Assembly: GCA_017458845.1 (NCBI GenBank)
Contig: JAFSZY010000059.1
Span: 1 to 64,000, forward strand
Length of the DNA: 64,000 bases
DNA from: Ruminococcus sp.
GTDB lineage: Bacteria > Bacillota > Clostridia > Oscillospirales > Acutalibacteraceae
Direction of reading: 5' to 3'
The notes beneath the pieces were generated by a model, which saw only the letters and a list, made by a program, of their open reading frames with translations, made no database searches and had not been told where the DNA came from. Each line of letters opens with the position of its first letter. The first letter of the stretch is position 1. This document shows positions 1 through 7,570 of the stretch, piece by piece. The translations under genes and the position numbers were made by a program.

Positions 1-20
1 AGCTCCGGTGGAGCTTTTTT
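1..20 (+). terminator. Rho-independent terminator of an upstream gene
   Basis: A 6-bp stem AGCTCC/GGAGCT with a 3-nt loop is followed directly by five or more T residues. It reads as the end of a plus-strand transcript whose gene lies left of the window. Confidence 0.7.
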
Positions 21-183
21 AGCGAGGAGCGATGATGCGCATTATAGCTTCGCACACACCATAACAAGCGTGATGGAACTCTGTGGAAGATGGAACATAT
101 GGAGCCCGCACCCTATCTCTTTATAATATTCGGGTGCTTTTTCTTTTGGTGCGGTCTAAGCGACAGGAATTATGTTATAAAAA
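21..183. other. Unassigned segment, possible 3' part of a small RNA
   Basis: No convincing gene was seen. On the plus strand GCACCC (108-113) can pair with GGGTGC (132-137), followed by a T-rich run, so a small plus-strand transcript could end here. The 18-nt loop makes this weak. I could not match the segment to 6S RNA, SRP RNA or tmRNA by eye. Confidence 0.2.
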
Positions 184-212
184 TTTTAGGGATACCGATG
201 GTATCCCTAAAA
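184..212. repeat. REP-like palindrome, family A, copy 1
   Basis: Perfect 13-bp inverted repeat TTTTAGGGATACC/GGTATCCCTAAAA around a 3-nt loop. The core AGGGATACC...GGTATCCC recurs near 19853, 41371 and 48538. It lies downstream of the STAS gene stop, where it could also end the minus-strand transcript. Confidence 0.75.
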
Positions 213-252
213 AAGTATTATACAATTATAAATTGTTCAGTCTGAGTCTTTT

Positions 253-555
253 TTACGCTGATTTGATATCAAGAATATACGAGAAACCTGTTACCTCAAA
301 AATTTCGTTAACGGTTTCATTAACATTTATTATTTTCATATTTCCTTTATTGTTCATAAGCTTTTGTGTGCCGAGGAGGATTCTGAGTCCGGCGGATGAA
401 ATATAGTCGAGGTCTTTGAAATCAAATACCAGCTCTTTTACTTGTTTGGTTTCGTTCTTTATAGTGGCTTCGAACTCGGAAGAAGTTGTAGAGTCTATTC
501 TTCCCTCTACGGCTATTATTATTTTTTCGTTGTCCTTTAAAGTGTTAATCTTCAT
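253..555 (-). CDS. STAS-domain anti-sigma factor antagonist-like protein
   Basis: A 100-residue protein that is essentially one STAS domain, the usual size for SpoIIAA/RsbV-type anti-sigma-factor antagonists. Such proteins act in the cytoplasm by partner switching: a serine kinase phosphorylates a conserved Ser and so controls release of a sigma factor or another partner. The motif DYISSAGLRILL places the candidate phospho-Ser at residues 53/54. Its start overlaps the end of the upstream HD-domain gene by 11 bp, so the two are probably translationally coupled. No anti-sigma kinase lies nearby, so the partner is unknown and a SpoIIAA assignment is not justified. Confidence 0.88.
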   Translation of the reverse strand: MKINTLKDNEKIIIAVEGRIDSTTSSEFEATIKNETKQVKELVFDFKDLDYISSAGLRILLGTQKLMNNKGNMKIINVNETVNEIFEVTGFSYILDIKSA

Positions 556-1432
556 TTTTGCACCTCAACTCAATAGTTTTTTGTGTAATAACATAGGGCG
601 TCCGCCCTATTACGGCACGACGGCACTCGTCAACGGTTTTCTGCATTTTGACTGCCATTTTTTTTATGTTGTTAAGCACAAACTCATCGTCCGTGTCAAT
701 TATCAGAACGAACCTGTCCTCTAGCACCTTGACTTCTTTGATTGCCTCGTGCTTGCCGAACTCGATAATATCCTTTTGCTCAGTCAGCGAATCGAGGTCA
801 TAAAGGAAACTCAGATTGCGTCCCGCCGCAACGTCAATTTCGTCGGCAAGTCTGATAAGCGCCGAAAGATAAGGGAAGCAAATGGTGTTCCCTCCAGGGA
901 CAGGCAGAGCAATCGGATACTCGTCCTCGTCGTTTAAGTCGGTTTTGCGGTGACCGCGAGAAATCTGAATGATAGCCCTGAGATGTTCGTCCGAATAAAT
1001 ATCAAACATCGGAGCGTACTTCTTTAAAAACAAGCCCGAAAACTCGTTGTGAAAGTCTCGGATAACGTCGGAGATTTTATCGCCGCTGTGAGTTTCAAAA
1101 TAATCGCCGAAATCAATCTTCTTGGAGAATTCTTCGTAATCTTTCCTGCTTATACCCATACCCGTGTCGTGAAAGTAACAACCCATAAGCAGGGTGTAAA
1201 TTTCATCGGCGTTGAGACTTTCGAGCCGAGAACCGATTATTCTGTTGCAGAAGTCAATTACATTCAGCGAATGGAGAGCTGTATGGTCGGTAAAAGTAGG
1301 GAAAATCAAAAGATAATTTGAAAGAATATGCTGAAGCCCAAACACCGACTCGGTAAATCTTTTGTGAAGCGCGGGGCTTAGCTCGCGCAATCTGCGCTCC
1401 ATAGCATAATCATATCCGTTGGCGGTATCCAT
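545..1432 (-). CDS. HD-domain phosphohydrolase-like protein
   Basis: A 295-residue protein with an HD-type metal-dependent phosphohydrolase domain in its N-terminal half: H54 in the segment TDHTALHSLNV, then the diagnostic HD pair at 88-89 in CYFHDTGMG, and a later LADEID segment that could supply a further acidic ligand. HD proteins commonly hydrolyse nucleotides or cyclic nucleotides, but the substrate cannot be read here. There is no signal peptide or membrane segment, so it is probably cytoplasmic. The downstream STAS gene overlaps its 3' end, which suggests a signalling pair. A ribosome binding site (AAGGAGG) precedes the ATG. Confidence 0.8.
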   Translation of the reverse strand: MDTANGYDYAMERRLRELSPALHKRFTESVFGLQHILSNYLLIFPTFTDHTALHSLNVIDFCNRIIGSRLESLNADEIYTLLMGCYFHDTGMGISRKDYEEFSKKIDFGDYFETHSGDKISDVIRDFHNEFSGLFLKKYAPMFDIYSDEHLRAIIQISRGHRKTDLNDEDEYPIALPVPGGNTICFPYLSALIRLADEIDVAAGRNLSFLYDLDSLTEQKDIIEFGKHEAIKEVKVLEDRFVLIIDTDDEFVLNNIKKMAVKMQKTVDECRRAVIGRTPYVITQKTIELRCKNED

Positions 1433-1485
1433 ACAATCCTCCTTTTACGCAAAAATATTCTTCATATACCAATAACATTGTATTT

Positions 1486-1514
1486 ATCGTAACATATTAC
1501 AAAAAAATATGCAA
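1486..1514 (-). promoter_or_regulatory. Putative sigma-A promoter of the HD/STAS operon
   Basis: On the minus strand TTGCAT, a 17-nt spacer, then TACGAT preceded by TG (extended -10). It lies about 50 bp upstream of the HD-domain gene. Confidence 0.5.
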
Positions 1515-1559
1515 CGTTTTATCAACATATTTTTAATATAATACCTTTCCTTATAAGCC

Positions 1560-1585
1560 AAAAAGGCATCCAATGGACGCCTTTT
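1560..1585 (-). terminator. Rho-independent terminator of the deacetylase cluster
   Basis: On the minus strand AAAAGGC-G-TCC and GGA-T-GCCTTTT form a hairpin with one internal mismatch, followed by T residues. It overlaps the stop codon of the 84-residue membrane protein gene. Confidence 0.75.
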
Positions 1586-1838
1586 AAATCTTTATATCCT
1601 TATTTGAATACGGATTCTTGTTTGGTTTGTTGTCGTTTTTGCCCGTGGAGTTACCTCCCCACCTCGCGAACACAATAACAAGGTATCTGATTACTCCCGC
1701 GAGCAGCCATAAGGCAAGCGTGAGCCAGAACCAAAATATCGGAAGCCCGAACACAAAGTGCGATATGAGCGTAGCCCACATAGGTATGGAGCACAGCCAT
1801 GAGCTTAAACTAAAAAATAAAAATACAAAAAGTCCCAT
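1584..1838 (-). CDS. Small membrane protein of unknown function
   Basis: I do not recognise a family. From the ATG at 1838, which follows a good ribosome binding site (AAAGAGGG), it encodes 84 residues. A longer reading back to 1943 overlaps the deacetylase gene and lacks a ribosome site. The protein has two or three hydrophobic segments rich in Phe, Trp and Leu, a short basic stretch, and a hydrophilic Asn/Lys-rich C-terminal tail of about 20 residues that is probably cytoplasmic. It starts 28 bp after the polysaccharide deacetylase gene on the same strand and ends in a terminator, so it is the last gene of that cluster and may be a membrane partner of it. Confidence 0.6.
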   Translation of the reverse strand: MGLFVFLFFSLSSWLCSIPMWATLISHFVFGLPIFWFWLTLALWLLAGVIRYLVIVFARWGGNSTGKNDNKPNKNPYSNKDIKI

Positions 1839-1866
1839 AATTCCCTCTTTCAAATTATGCCAAAGC

Positions 1867-3186
1867 TTAACCGTTGTAGTAAAGAACGCCCGCCTCGGGA
1901 GCTTCGCCTGTTTTGGCGGTGATAAGCTCAGTGAAAGTAACAAGCTGATATCCGTCCTTTATCAGACGGGGCACAATGAGCTTGAGGGCGTCGGCTGTGC
2001 TGTCGTAAATCTCGTGCATAAGCACAATGTCGCCGTCGGAAACGGAGTTCACAACACTTTTGTAAATTGCGGAAGGATTACGGCTCGACCAGTCCTGAGT
2101 ATCAACGTTCCAGAGGCAAAGCGGCATATTCTCGTTTGCGCATTCCTTTTCGATAAACTTGGTAGAGAGACCTCCGGGCGGTCTGAACGCTGTGGGATAC
2201 TGCCCCGTGATTTCCATAATAGCATCGGAGCACTTTTTAATATCTTCTTTTTTTATTTGTTTATCATACTTTTTATGGTCCCAGCTGTGGTTGCCGAGCT
2301 CCATTCCCAGCTCCGCCTTGCGCATTACGTTGTCGGGACGCTCAACCGCTCTGTTGCCTATCATAAAGAAGGTGGCTTTTGCGTTGTTCTTTTCAAGTAT
2401 ATCCAAAATCCTGTCGCCGGAATTGCCGTTACCGGGTCCGTCGTCGAAGGTCAGCGCAATCATAGGCTTGTCGGGGTCAATTACGCGCTTTTCCCTGAAC
2501 GCGGTAAAACGCGATTCATTCCAAACACCGTAGTCCTTTTCCCCGTTGTTGTATGTAACGGCGCATACACGCACGTCATATACGACGCCCGGTTTAAGGT
2601 CGGTTATTGTCGCTTGGGGCTTGGGTGATTTTTTTACCTTCTGAGAGTTTTTCCTGGGATACTTCGAATCAGTTAAATTCTTGTATTGAACAACATATGA
2701 AACCGCCGCGGGATTCTTGTCCCACTTGATTTTTACAGTACCCTTTTCGTCGTTTTCCGCTTCTTTTACGTTAGGCTTTTCGGCTACAGTATAAGAGGTG
2801 ATTTCCCCGCTCTTAGTGAGCTCATAATCGTCTTTAACCGCCGCGACATACAAGCGGTACTCTGTGGCTTGCTTGAGCTTTTTGACAGTATAGGTGTTTT
2901 CCTTTAAATGTTCCGCCTTTGAATAATCGCCGTCCGCCGTTTTCCAATAAACGTTGTAGCTGTCCGCGCCGTCTTTGATATCCCATTTAAGGGAAATGGA
3001 TTTGTCGGTACGTTCGGAAGCTTTTAGGTTTTCGACCGAGTCAAATCCGTTTTTAAACACAACAAACCCAACCGCTCCGATAATAGCCAAAACTAAAACC
3101 GCGATAGCTATTATCAAAACGACTTTCTTTTTTTTGCGTTTTTTGGAAAAACTGTCGTATCTGTAAACTTTATATCTATTATACAT
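1867..3186 (-). CDS. Membrane-anchored polysaccharide deacetylase with fibronectin type III modules
   Basis: A 439-residue protein with a basic N-terminus, one membrane segment (about 22-44), two fibronectin type III-like modules (about 47-137 and 138-230) and a NodB/carbohydrate esterase family 4 domain (about 241-425). The catalytic motifs are intact: TFDDGP (Asp248/Asp249), HSWDH (His300, His304), RPPGG at 335-339, DTQDW and LMHE (His391). Such enzymes remove N-acetyl groups from peptidoglycan or other GlcNAc polymers outside the membrane. The substrate cannot be told from sequence. It lies in a minus-strand surface cluster with a beta-helix protein upstream and a small membrane protein downstream. 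Confidence 0.9.
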   Translation of the reverse strand: MYNRYKVYRYDSFSKKRKKKKVVLIIAIAVLVLAIIGAVGFVVFKNGFDSVENLKASERTDKSISLKWDIKDGADSYNVYWKTADGDYSKAEHLKENTYTVKKLKQATEYRLYVAAVKDDYELTKSGEITSYTVAEKPNVKEAENDEKGTVKIKWDKNPAAVSYVVQYKNLTDSKYPRKNSQKVKKSPKPQATITDLKPGVVYDVRVCAVTYNNGEKDYGVWNESRFTAFREKRVIDPDKPMIALTFDDGPGNGNSGDRILDILEKNNAKATFFMIGNRAVERPDNVMRKAELGMELGNHSWDHKKYDKQIKKEDIKKCSDAIMEITGQYPTAFRPPGGLSTKFIEKECANENMPLCLWNVDTQDWSSRNPSAIYKSVVNSVSDGDIVLMHEIYDSTADALKLIVPRLIKDGYQLVTFTELITAKTGEAPEAGVLYYNG

Positions 3187-3234
3187 TTATATATTTACCT
3201 CAATTTCCTTTAGTCCGTCTTTTTCGGGATTTTT

Positions 3235-3263
3235 ATATTAACAGAAAAAAATGATTTTGTCAC
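3235..3263 (-). promoter_or_regulatory. Putative promoter of the deacetylase gene
   Basis: On the minus strand GTGACA, a 17-nt spacer, then TAATAT preceded by TG. It sits in the 114-bp gap between the beta-helix gene and the deacetylase gene, so the deacetylase probably has its own start point. Confidence 0.55.
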
Positions 3264-3300
3264 TATTATTATCAAAATTTTTTTGAATTACTATAATTTG

Positions 3301-5649
3301 TCAGTTTTCCACCGACATAGGAACACCCAGAAGTGTTATATTGCCGTAGGTTTTGTACGGAATAACGGTTATTTTTTGTCCGCTGTATGAATCGATGACG
3401 AACTCGGATGTATCAACATTATCCAATAATTCATCGCCGAGATAAACCTGATAACCGTTCGGTTTGGATGAAGAATTCCAGCTCAGCTTAGCGGCTTCTC
3501 CGGTTGTGTCGAGAGTCAGGTTATCAATTGTCATATCTTCGTATTGCTTGCGGTAGCTCGTCTCGCCGTCGCCCTTAAAGCGATAGAACGGAACGCCCGC
3601 GTCAGCCCGGTTATTTGACTTGATACTTGCTGTTATATTGTCATATACAACTCTTACCGCTGCCTTTGAAGCGGGACAGTTGAAGCTGTTGCCCGAAATA
3701 TTTAATGCTTTGGCAATACTCTTATCAGACGACGCTGACCCGTTATAATAAACGCACTCGTCGGCGCAAGCTATGTTGTTGTCTATAATATCCGTGCTGT
3801 AATTATCCTTGTCCATACGAACAGCGTAGAGGTTGCTGTTGAGATTGTTATTTTTCAAATATACCGAGCTTGTTGATTTAAGGTATACAGCGCTGATGTT
3901 GGATGTGACGCTGTTATCATAAGCGTTTATATTATCCGCCGAAGACGCGTACAAGCCCGAATTAGCAGTAAAAATTGTATTTGAGTTGATTTTAAATCCA
4001 TCGCAGGAATTCGAAATATTAACACCGTACAAAACGTCCTTGAGGGTGTTTTGGGATACTTGTGTTTGGGTTGCCGATTTAAAGATAAGGGCGGAGTTTG
4101 AGCAATTGCTGACAGTATTATTGATAACTGAGGTCATTTCGGCTTTCTTGATATATGCTCCCGCGCAGGCGAAATTGTCAATGATGTTATCGGAAATATT
4201 AAGCAGTGAATTGATAGTGTTGGCGGCGCTCTCATAAGCGTAAATTCCCTTAGCCGAGCTTACGGAACCGTTTTTGATAGTGTTAGATGAAATCGTAGTA
4301 TTTTCACAGCCCCTGAGCTCAACGCCGCACAAAGTGCTTTTTGAGCTTTTTTTCATATCTATTATATTATTCCCGACAACAGAGTTTACCCCGTAATTCA
4401 GCTGAACGGCTGTACTCATATTACCCGTGATTGTGTTCGGCATAGCCGCGCCGTTTGGGTCAACGCCTATATTGACGCCGTAAATCCTGTAAATACCCGC
4501 TTTTGTTCCCGTTTCCTTATCTTTTGAGGGGTAGTAATCGCCCAATGCCCGTATAGCGCAGGGCTTTGACGATAAATTATTGGATGACCTGATTTGAATT
4601 TTGTTGTCATATATATAGGTTTTTGAGCCTGATACAGCCTTTTCGCTGTCCTGATAACTCAGCTTATCCAGATTGTAGAAATTCAGAGACGGACCGTAAA
4701 TCATACTCCTCATATCCACACCGTTGCCGACGTTTGTCATTTCGTTGCTGTAAATCTTTGAGTTAGTCCAATATACAGCGTAGACAGCTATGCCCGCTAT
4801 GTTGGTCATTTTATTGTTTCGCACGGTTATGTTATTGTACGTCTTTCCGATTACACCGTGGTGACTGCCTATAGCGCGGAATTTATTTTTGAAAATGTTG
4901 TCGTGGATATTGATATTCTTGCAGGGAGTTTTGTCATATGAGGGAAAATACGGCATAGCCGACGCAGTGCTTACATCAATCTGTAACGACTCGCGCCCGC
5001 CGTTGTTTGCGACTGTGTTCACCGACTTTGTGTTATAAAATGTATTATTTGAAAACTCGGAATCCTTTACGCCCGCTATTTCAATATCGTGACAGTTATA
5101 GTTGTTCTTAAAACTTGCTTTTGTTACCTTAATATTATTGCAGTGAGCAAACCTGAAGGTTGAGTGCATTTTTGCGGTATCGGAGCTGCCCGCGTATTTG
5201 AACGCGATGAGCTGTTCCCACTCGCCGCCTTTTATAGTTATATTTTTGGCGGAGCTGTAGCCGTAACCCGCGGTCTTGAGCTTGTCAAAGCCGTTTCTGA
5301 GAAGATTCCCGTAATAACGAAAATACGAACCTGTAGCTACCAGTGTGGTGTTGCTGTAAACCTTGATGGTTCTGTCAACCTTATAGTAACCCTTTGAGAC
5401 GGTTACGGTAGCGCGCTTTGAGGCGGTCGCTTTTTTTCGAGCTGTTTCAAGGGCAGCGTTCAGCGCGGCGGAAAAATTCTTTTTGTAGCTCGAGGCTTTA
5501 AAAGTCTTTTTGTACGAGCCGCAGGCCACCTTTACGGAACCCTTGGAATTGGTATAGGAAACCGCCGCTGAGACTGAAATCAATCCCAACGAAAACATAG
5601 TAAGTATTATCAGTAAAAACGGTATGAGTTTAATCAAATACTTTTTCAT
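3301..5649 (-). CDS. Secreted right-handed parallel beta-helix repeat protein
   Basis: A 782-residue protein with a typical signal peptide (hydrophobic stretch in residues 1-28, cleavage after VSA). Most of the body consists of irregular repeats of about 22 residues rich in Asn, Ser, Val and Ile (for example NNIIDMKKSSKSTLCGVEL), the pattern of pectate-lyase/PbH1 parallel beta-helices. The last 80 residues look like a fibronectin III-like beta module. Relatives include polysaccharide lyases, epimerases and non-catalytic adhesins; I see no catalytic signature that decides. It starts 9 bp after pgeF with its own ribosome site (AGGAAG), suggesting cotranscription. Confidence 0.78.
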   Translation of the reverse strand: MKKYLIKLIPFLLIILTMFSLGLISVSAAVSYTNSKGSVKVACGSYKKTFKASSYKKNFSAALNAALETARKKATASKRATVTVSKGYYKVDRTIKVYSNTTLVATGSYFRYYGNLLRNGFDKLKTAGYGYSSAKNITIKGGEWEQLIAFKYAGSSDTAKMHSTFRFAHCNNIKVTKASFKNNYNCHDIEIAGVKDSEFSNNTFYNTKSVNTVANNGGRESLQIDVSTASAMPYFPSYDKTPCKNINIHDNIFKNKFRAIGSHHGVIGKTYNNITVRNNKMTNIAGIAVYAVYWTNSKIYSNEMTNVGNGVDMRSMIYGPSLNFYNLDKLSYQDSEKAVSGSKTYIYDNKIQIRSSNNLSSKPCAIRALGDYYPSKDKETGTKAGIYRIYGVNIGVDPNGAAMPNTITGNMSTAVQLNYGVNSVVGNNIIDMKKSSKSTLCGVELRGCENTTISSNTIKNGSVSSAKGIYAYESAANTINSLLNISDNIIDNFACAGAYIKKAEMTSVINNTVSNCSNSALIFKSATQTQVSQNTLKDVLYGVNISNSCDGFKINSNTIFTANSGLYASSADNINAYDNSVTSNISAVYLKSTSSVYLKNNNLNSNLYAVRMDKDNYSTDIIDNNIACADECVYYNGSASSDKSIAKALNISGNSFNCPASKAAVRVVYDNITASIKSNNRADAGVPFYRFKGDGETSYRKQYEDMTIDNLTLDTTGEAAKLSWNSSSKPNGYQVYLGDELLDNVDTSEFVIDSYSGQKITVIPYKTYGNITLLGVPMSVEN

Positions 5650-5658
5650 AAAAACTTC

Positions 5659-6492
5659 CTATTTATTTATACACATCATTGCGCACATTGTTCCGCGCTG
5701 TCCGCTTGTAGCTCTGTGCGACCACAACAGCTCGCTGCTGCACCTTGTGCAGAGGTCGCTGAGGGCTATATTCTCGGGCTTTACACCCGCTTTTATCAGA
5801 ATCTGACGATTTGCTTCAAGCAAATCAATCATAAATTTATTATTCTCTTTTGGAAATATGAATTTAGTGTTGTCCAAATCTTTTAAATTATAAAACTCGT
5901 CGGCGCAAGCCTTGTCAACCTCATAACAGCATTTTGAGATGGCGGGACCGATAGCGCAGACTAAATCGGCGGGATTTGTGCCGTACTCATACGACATCTT
6001 TTTTACTGTCTCTTCGCCTATTCTGCCGACAGTTCCCCGCCAACCCGCGTGAGCCAGAGCTATGGCTTTTTTGACGGTATCGACAAAGAACAAGGGTGTA
6101 CAGTCGGCGTAATAGGTTACCAGTGTGACGCCCGCTTCATTGGTCGTTAAAGCGTCAACGCTCTCCATATCTCGGGGTTTTGTGATACCCGTACCTATGT
6201 TATTCCTACCAACCTTGCGGACAAAGGTGTGGTGGTCCTGAGCGGAGGCTACAAGGGAATTGAAGTCAAAGCCCGCGCTCTTGCACAAACGGCGGTAGTT
6301 CTCGGTAACGCTGTCAGGATTGTCCCCGCGGTTAAACGCCATATTCATTGTGGAAAAAATCCCCTTGCTCACTCCGCCGAGACGTGTTGAGAAAGCGTGA
6401 TTTATAAATTTTATTTCTGATAAAGAATTATATGTCAAGTATGGCACTGAATCCGTGTTGTTCAGAGTCATTGTTTTGCTGTTAAATATCAT
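5659..6492 (-). CDS. pgeF: Peptidoglycan editing factor / laccase-domain protein
   Basis: A 277-residue member of the YfiH/PgeF (DUF152, multicopper polyphenol oxidase-like) family, of the usual length. The metal-site residues are present: His88 in AQDHHTF, Cys131 in DCTPLFF and His148 in ALAHAGWRG, as is the late GPAISKCCYEV segment. Family members act in the cytoplasm and in Escherichia coli remove mis-incorporated L-Ser from peptidoglycan precursors; purine nucleoside activity has also been reported. A ribosome site GGTGA precedes the ATG. Transcription probably starts from the divergent promoter at 6510-6561. Confidence 0.88.
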   Translation of the reverse strand: MIFNSKTMTLNNTDSVPYLTYNSLSEIKFINHAFSTRLGGVSKGIFSTMNMAFNRGDNPDSVTENYRRLCKSAGFDFNSLVASAQDHHTFVRKVGRNNIGTGITKPRDMESVDALTTNEAGVTLVTYYADCTPLFFVDTVKKAIALAHAGWRGTVGRIGEETVKKMSYEYGTNPADLVCAIGPAISKCCYEVDKACADEFYNLKDLDNTKFIFPKENNKFMIDLLEANRQILIKAGVKPENIALSDLCTRCSSELLWSHRATSGQRGTMCAMMCINK

Positions 6493-6509
6493 TATATCAC
6501 CAATTTATC

Positions 6510-6561
6510 AGTATAAACTATTATTTGCAATCTTGCAAGTTATATTAAAGTCTGTTATAAT
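6510..6561. promoter_or_regulatory. Symmetric divergent promoters sharing one -35 hexamer
   Basis: TTGCAA at 6533-6538 is its own reverse complement. On the plus strand it is followed by a 17-nt spacer and TATAAT (6556-6561, with TG before it), driving the 68-residue protein. On the minus strand the same hexamer is followed by a 17-nt spacer and TATACT (6515-6510), driving pgeF. Confidence 0.65.
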
Positions 6562-6595
6562 AAATTCACATAATCCCGAACAGGAGATAATGACA

Positions 6596-6802
6596 ATGAA
6601 AAACAAGTTATTCGGTGAGCATATTCAGCCAAACTGCAATTATTGTGACAACTTTAACCGTGACGGCAATAATTCAGGCTGCTTAAAGAACAAGCAGATA
6701 AAAAACGGAAAATGCAGAAAATTCGCCTATAATCCGATTTTGAGAATGCCAAAATCCGAGGCGAAGATGATGCAGTTTAAAAAAGAAGATTTTGAGATAT
6801 AA
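6596..6802 (+). CDS. Small cysteine-containing protein, possible zinc knuckle
   Basis: I do not recognise the family. The ATG at 6596 lies 9 nt after AGGAG and gives 68 residues; the in-frame ATG 6 nt earlier sits too close to that site. Four Cys residues are arranged as CNYC (14-17), Cys29 and Cys40, a spacing compatible with one bound zinc. The rest is basic and polar, with no signal peptide or membrane segment. A strong promoter and a terminator bracket it as a single-gene transcript. Its function is unknown; a small metal-binding cytoplasmic protein is the most that can be said. Confidence 0.7.
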   Translation: MKNKLFGEHIQPNCNYCDNFNRDGNNSGCLKNKQIKNGKCRKFAYNPILRMPKSEAKMMQFKKEDFEI

Positions 6803-6834
6803 AAAGGTGGTGCCACAACTGTGACACCGCCTTT
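6803..6834. terminator. Bidirectional terminator
   Basis: A 10-bp stem AAAGGTGGTG/CACCGCCTTT (one G-U pair), extended by further pairs near the loop, lies between two convergent genes. T residues follow it on both strands. Confidence 0.8.
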
Positions 6835-6835
6835 C

Positions 6836-7129
6836 TTAATAGTATTTGGCTACTCTCTGCAGCCGTGAAAGCGCGTTCTGGATATGCCGGGTGACTGTGG
6901 ACGGGTTAAGCTCCAGCTCACTTGCGATGCTTTTCATAGTCCTTCCTTTAAGAAAATGCTCGCAAAGGCAGTAGCGCTGCTTGGGCGTTAGTTCATATGT
7001 AATGGCTCTTTTCATAATCTTTTTCATCTTTAAGCGATGCAGAATGTTATTGTTATTACCTGACTCATAGTTCCGGAACGAAATCATATCCGCGTTTTCC
7101 TCTGTTAAAAAAATCTTCTTATGCTGCAT
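6836..7129 (-). CDS. Sigma-70 region 4-like helix-turn-helix protein
   Basis: A 97-residue protein whose C-terminal half has the sigma-70 region 4 / helix-turn-helix pattern: YELTPKQRYCLCEHFLKGR, then MKSIASELELNPSTVTRHIQ as helix-turn-helix, then SRLQRV. The region 2 core-binding part of a true sigma factor is absent, so it is more likely a small DNA-binding regulator or a degenerate sigma-like protein. It overlaps the preceding 78-residue gene by 11 bp. Such short pairs are frequent in integrated elements of Clostridia, but no integrase or other mobile gene is visible here. Confidence 0.7.
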   Translation of the reverse strand: MQHKKIFLTEENADMISFRNYESGNNNNILHRLKMKKIMKRAITYELTPKQRYCLCEHFLKGRTMKSIASELELNPSTVTRHIQNALSRLQRVAKYY

Positions 7130-7355
7130 CTTTCTTCTCCTTATCCTTCGTTTGATTCTTTTTCGCGCGTTTCTCCAAAAGCTTGGCCGTGTTTAATAAA
7201 TCGTAATAGATATAACGGTAAGAAGCTATTTTGGAGTTGAGCTTTTCGAGATTTTCTTTTCTGCTGTTTTTTAGCTTTGCTTCATACTTTCTGAGTGTTT
7301 TCAGAATCTTTTTCGCGTCCTGAAAGTATTCCTTTGACATTGTGAAATAATCCAT
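7119..7355 (-). CDS. Small lysine-rich helical protein
   Basis: A 78-residue protein of unrecognised family. It is about a quarter Lys and predicted to be almost wholly alpha-helical, with a coiled-coil-like middle (about 15-65) and a charged C-terminus. It has no signal peptide. A strong GGAG site sits just upstream of the first ATG. Its end overlaps the start of the sigma-region-4-like gene by 11 bp, so the two are translationally coupled and may work together, for example as a regulator and its partner. Confidence 0.6.
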   Translation of the reverse strand: MDYFTMSKEYFQDAKKILKTLRKYEAKLKNSRKENLEKLNSKIASYRYIYYDLLNTAKLLEKRAKKNQTKDKEKKDAA

Positions 7356-7525
7356 ATTCTCCTTCTTTCATTCTTCATTATCCTTTCATTTCACAAGTTT
7401 ATCCGGGGCGATAATAACCTTGTACTATTATTATAGCAGAACATTTGTTTTATTTCAAGAAAAAATAGAATATTTGTTCGAATTTTTAACAAAGTCCCAT
7501 TGTCAGGACTCTGGTGCAATTACAC

Positions 7526-7558
7526 AAAAAAATGCACCCCTAAATTTTGAAGGGGTGC
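7526..7558 (-). terminator. Rho-independent terminator after the exonuclease gene
   Basis: On the minus strand GCACCCC pairs with GGGGTGC around an AT-rich loop, followed by seven T residues. Confidence 0.85.
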
Positions 7559-7570
7559 GTAATTTTTCTG

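Noticed and set aside
21..183. 6S RNA, SRP RNA or tmRNA tail
   Set aside because: No conserved segment of those RNAs could be recognised by eye.
1618..2628. A 336-codon plus-strand open frame antisense to the deacetylase gene
   Set aside because: It lies wholly opposite a gene with intact NodB motifs, has no domain pattern and no ribosome site; it is a composition shadow.
6836..7355. Sigma-region-4-like and helical gene pair as part of a prophage or conjugative element
   Set aside because: No integrase, attachment-site repeat or other mobile gene is present around it.
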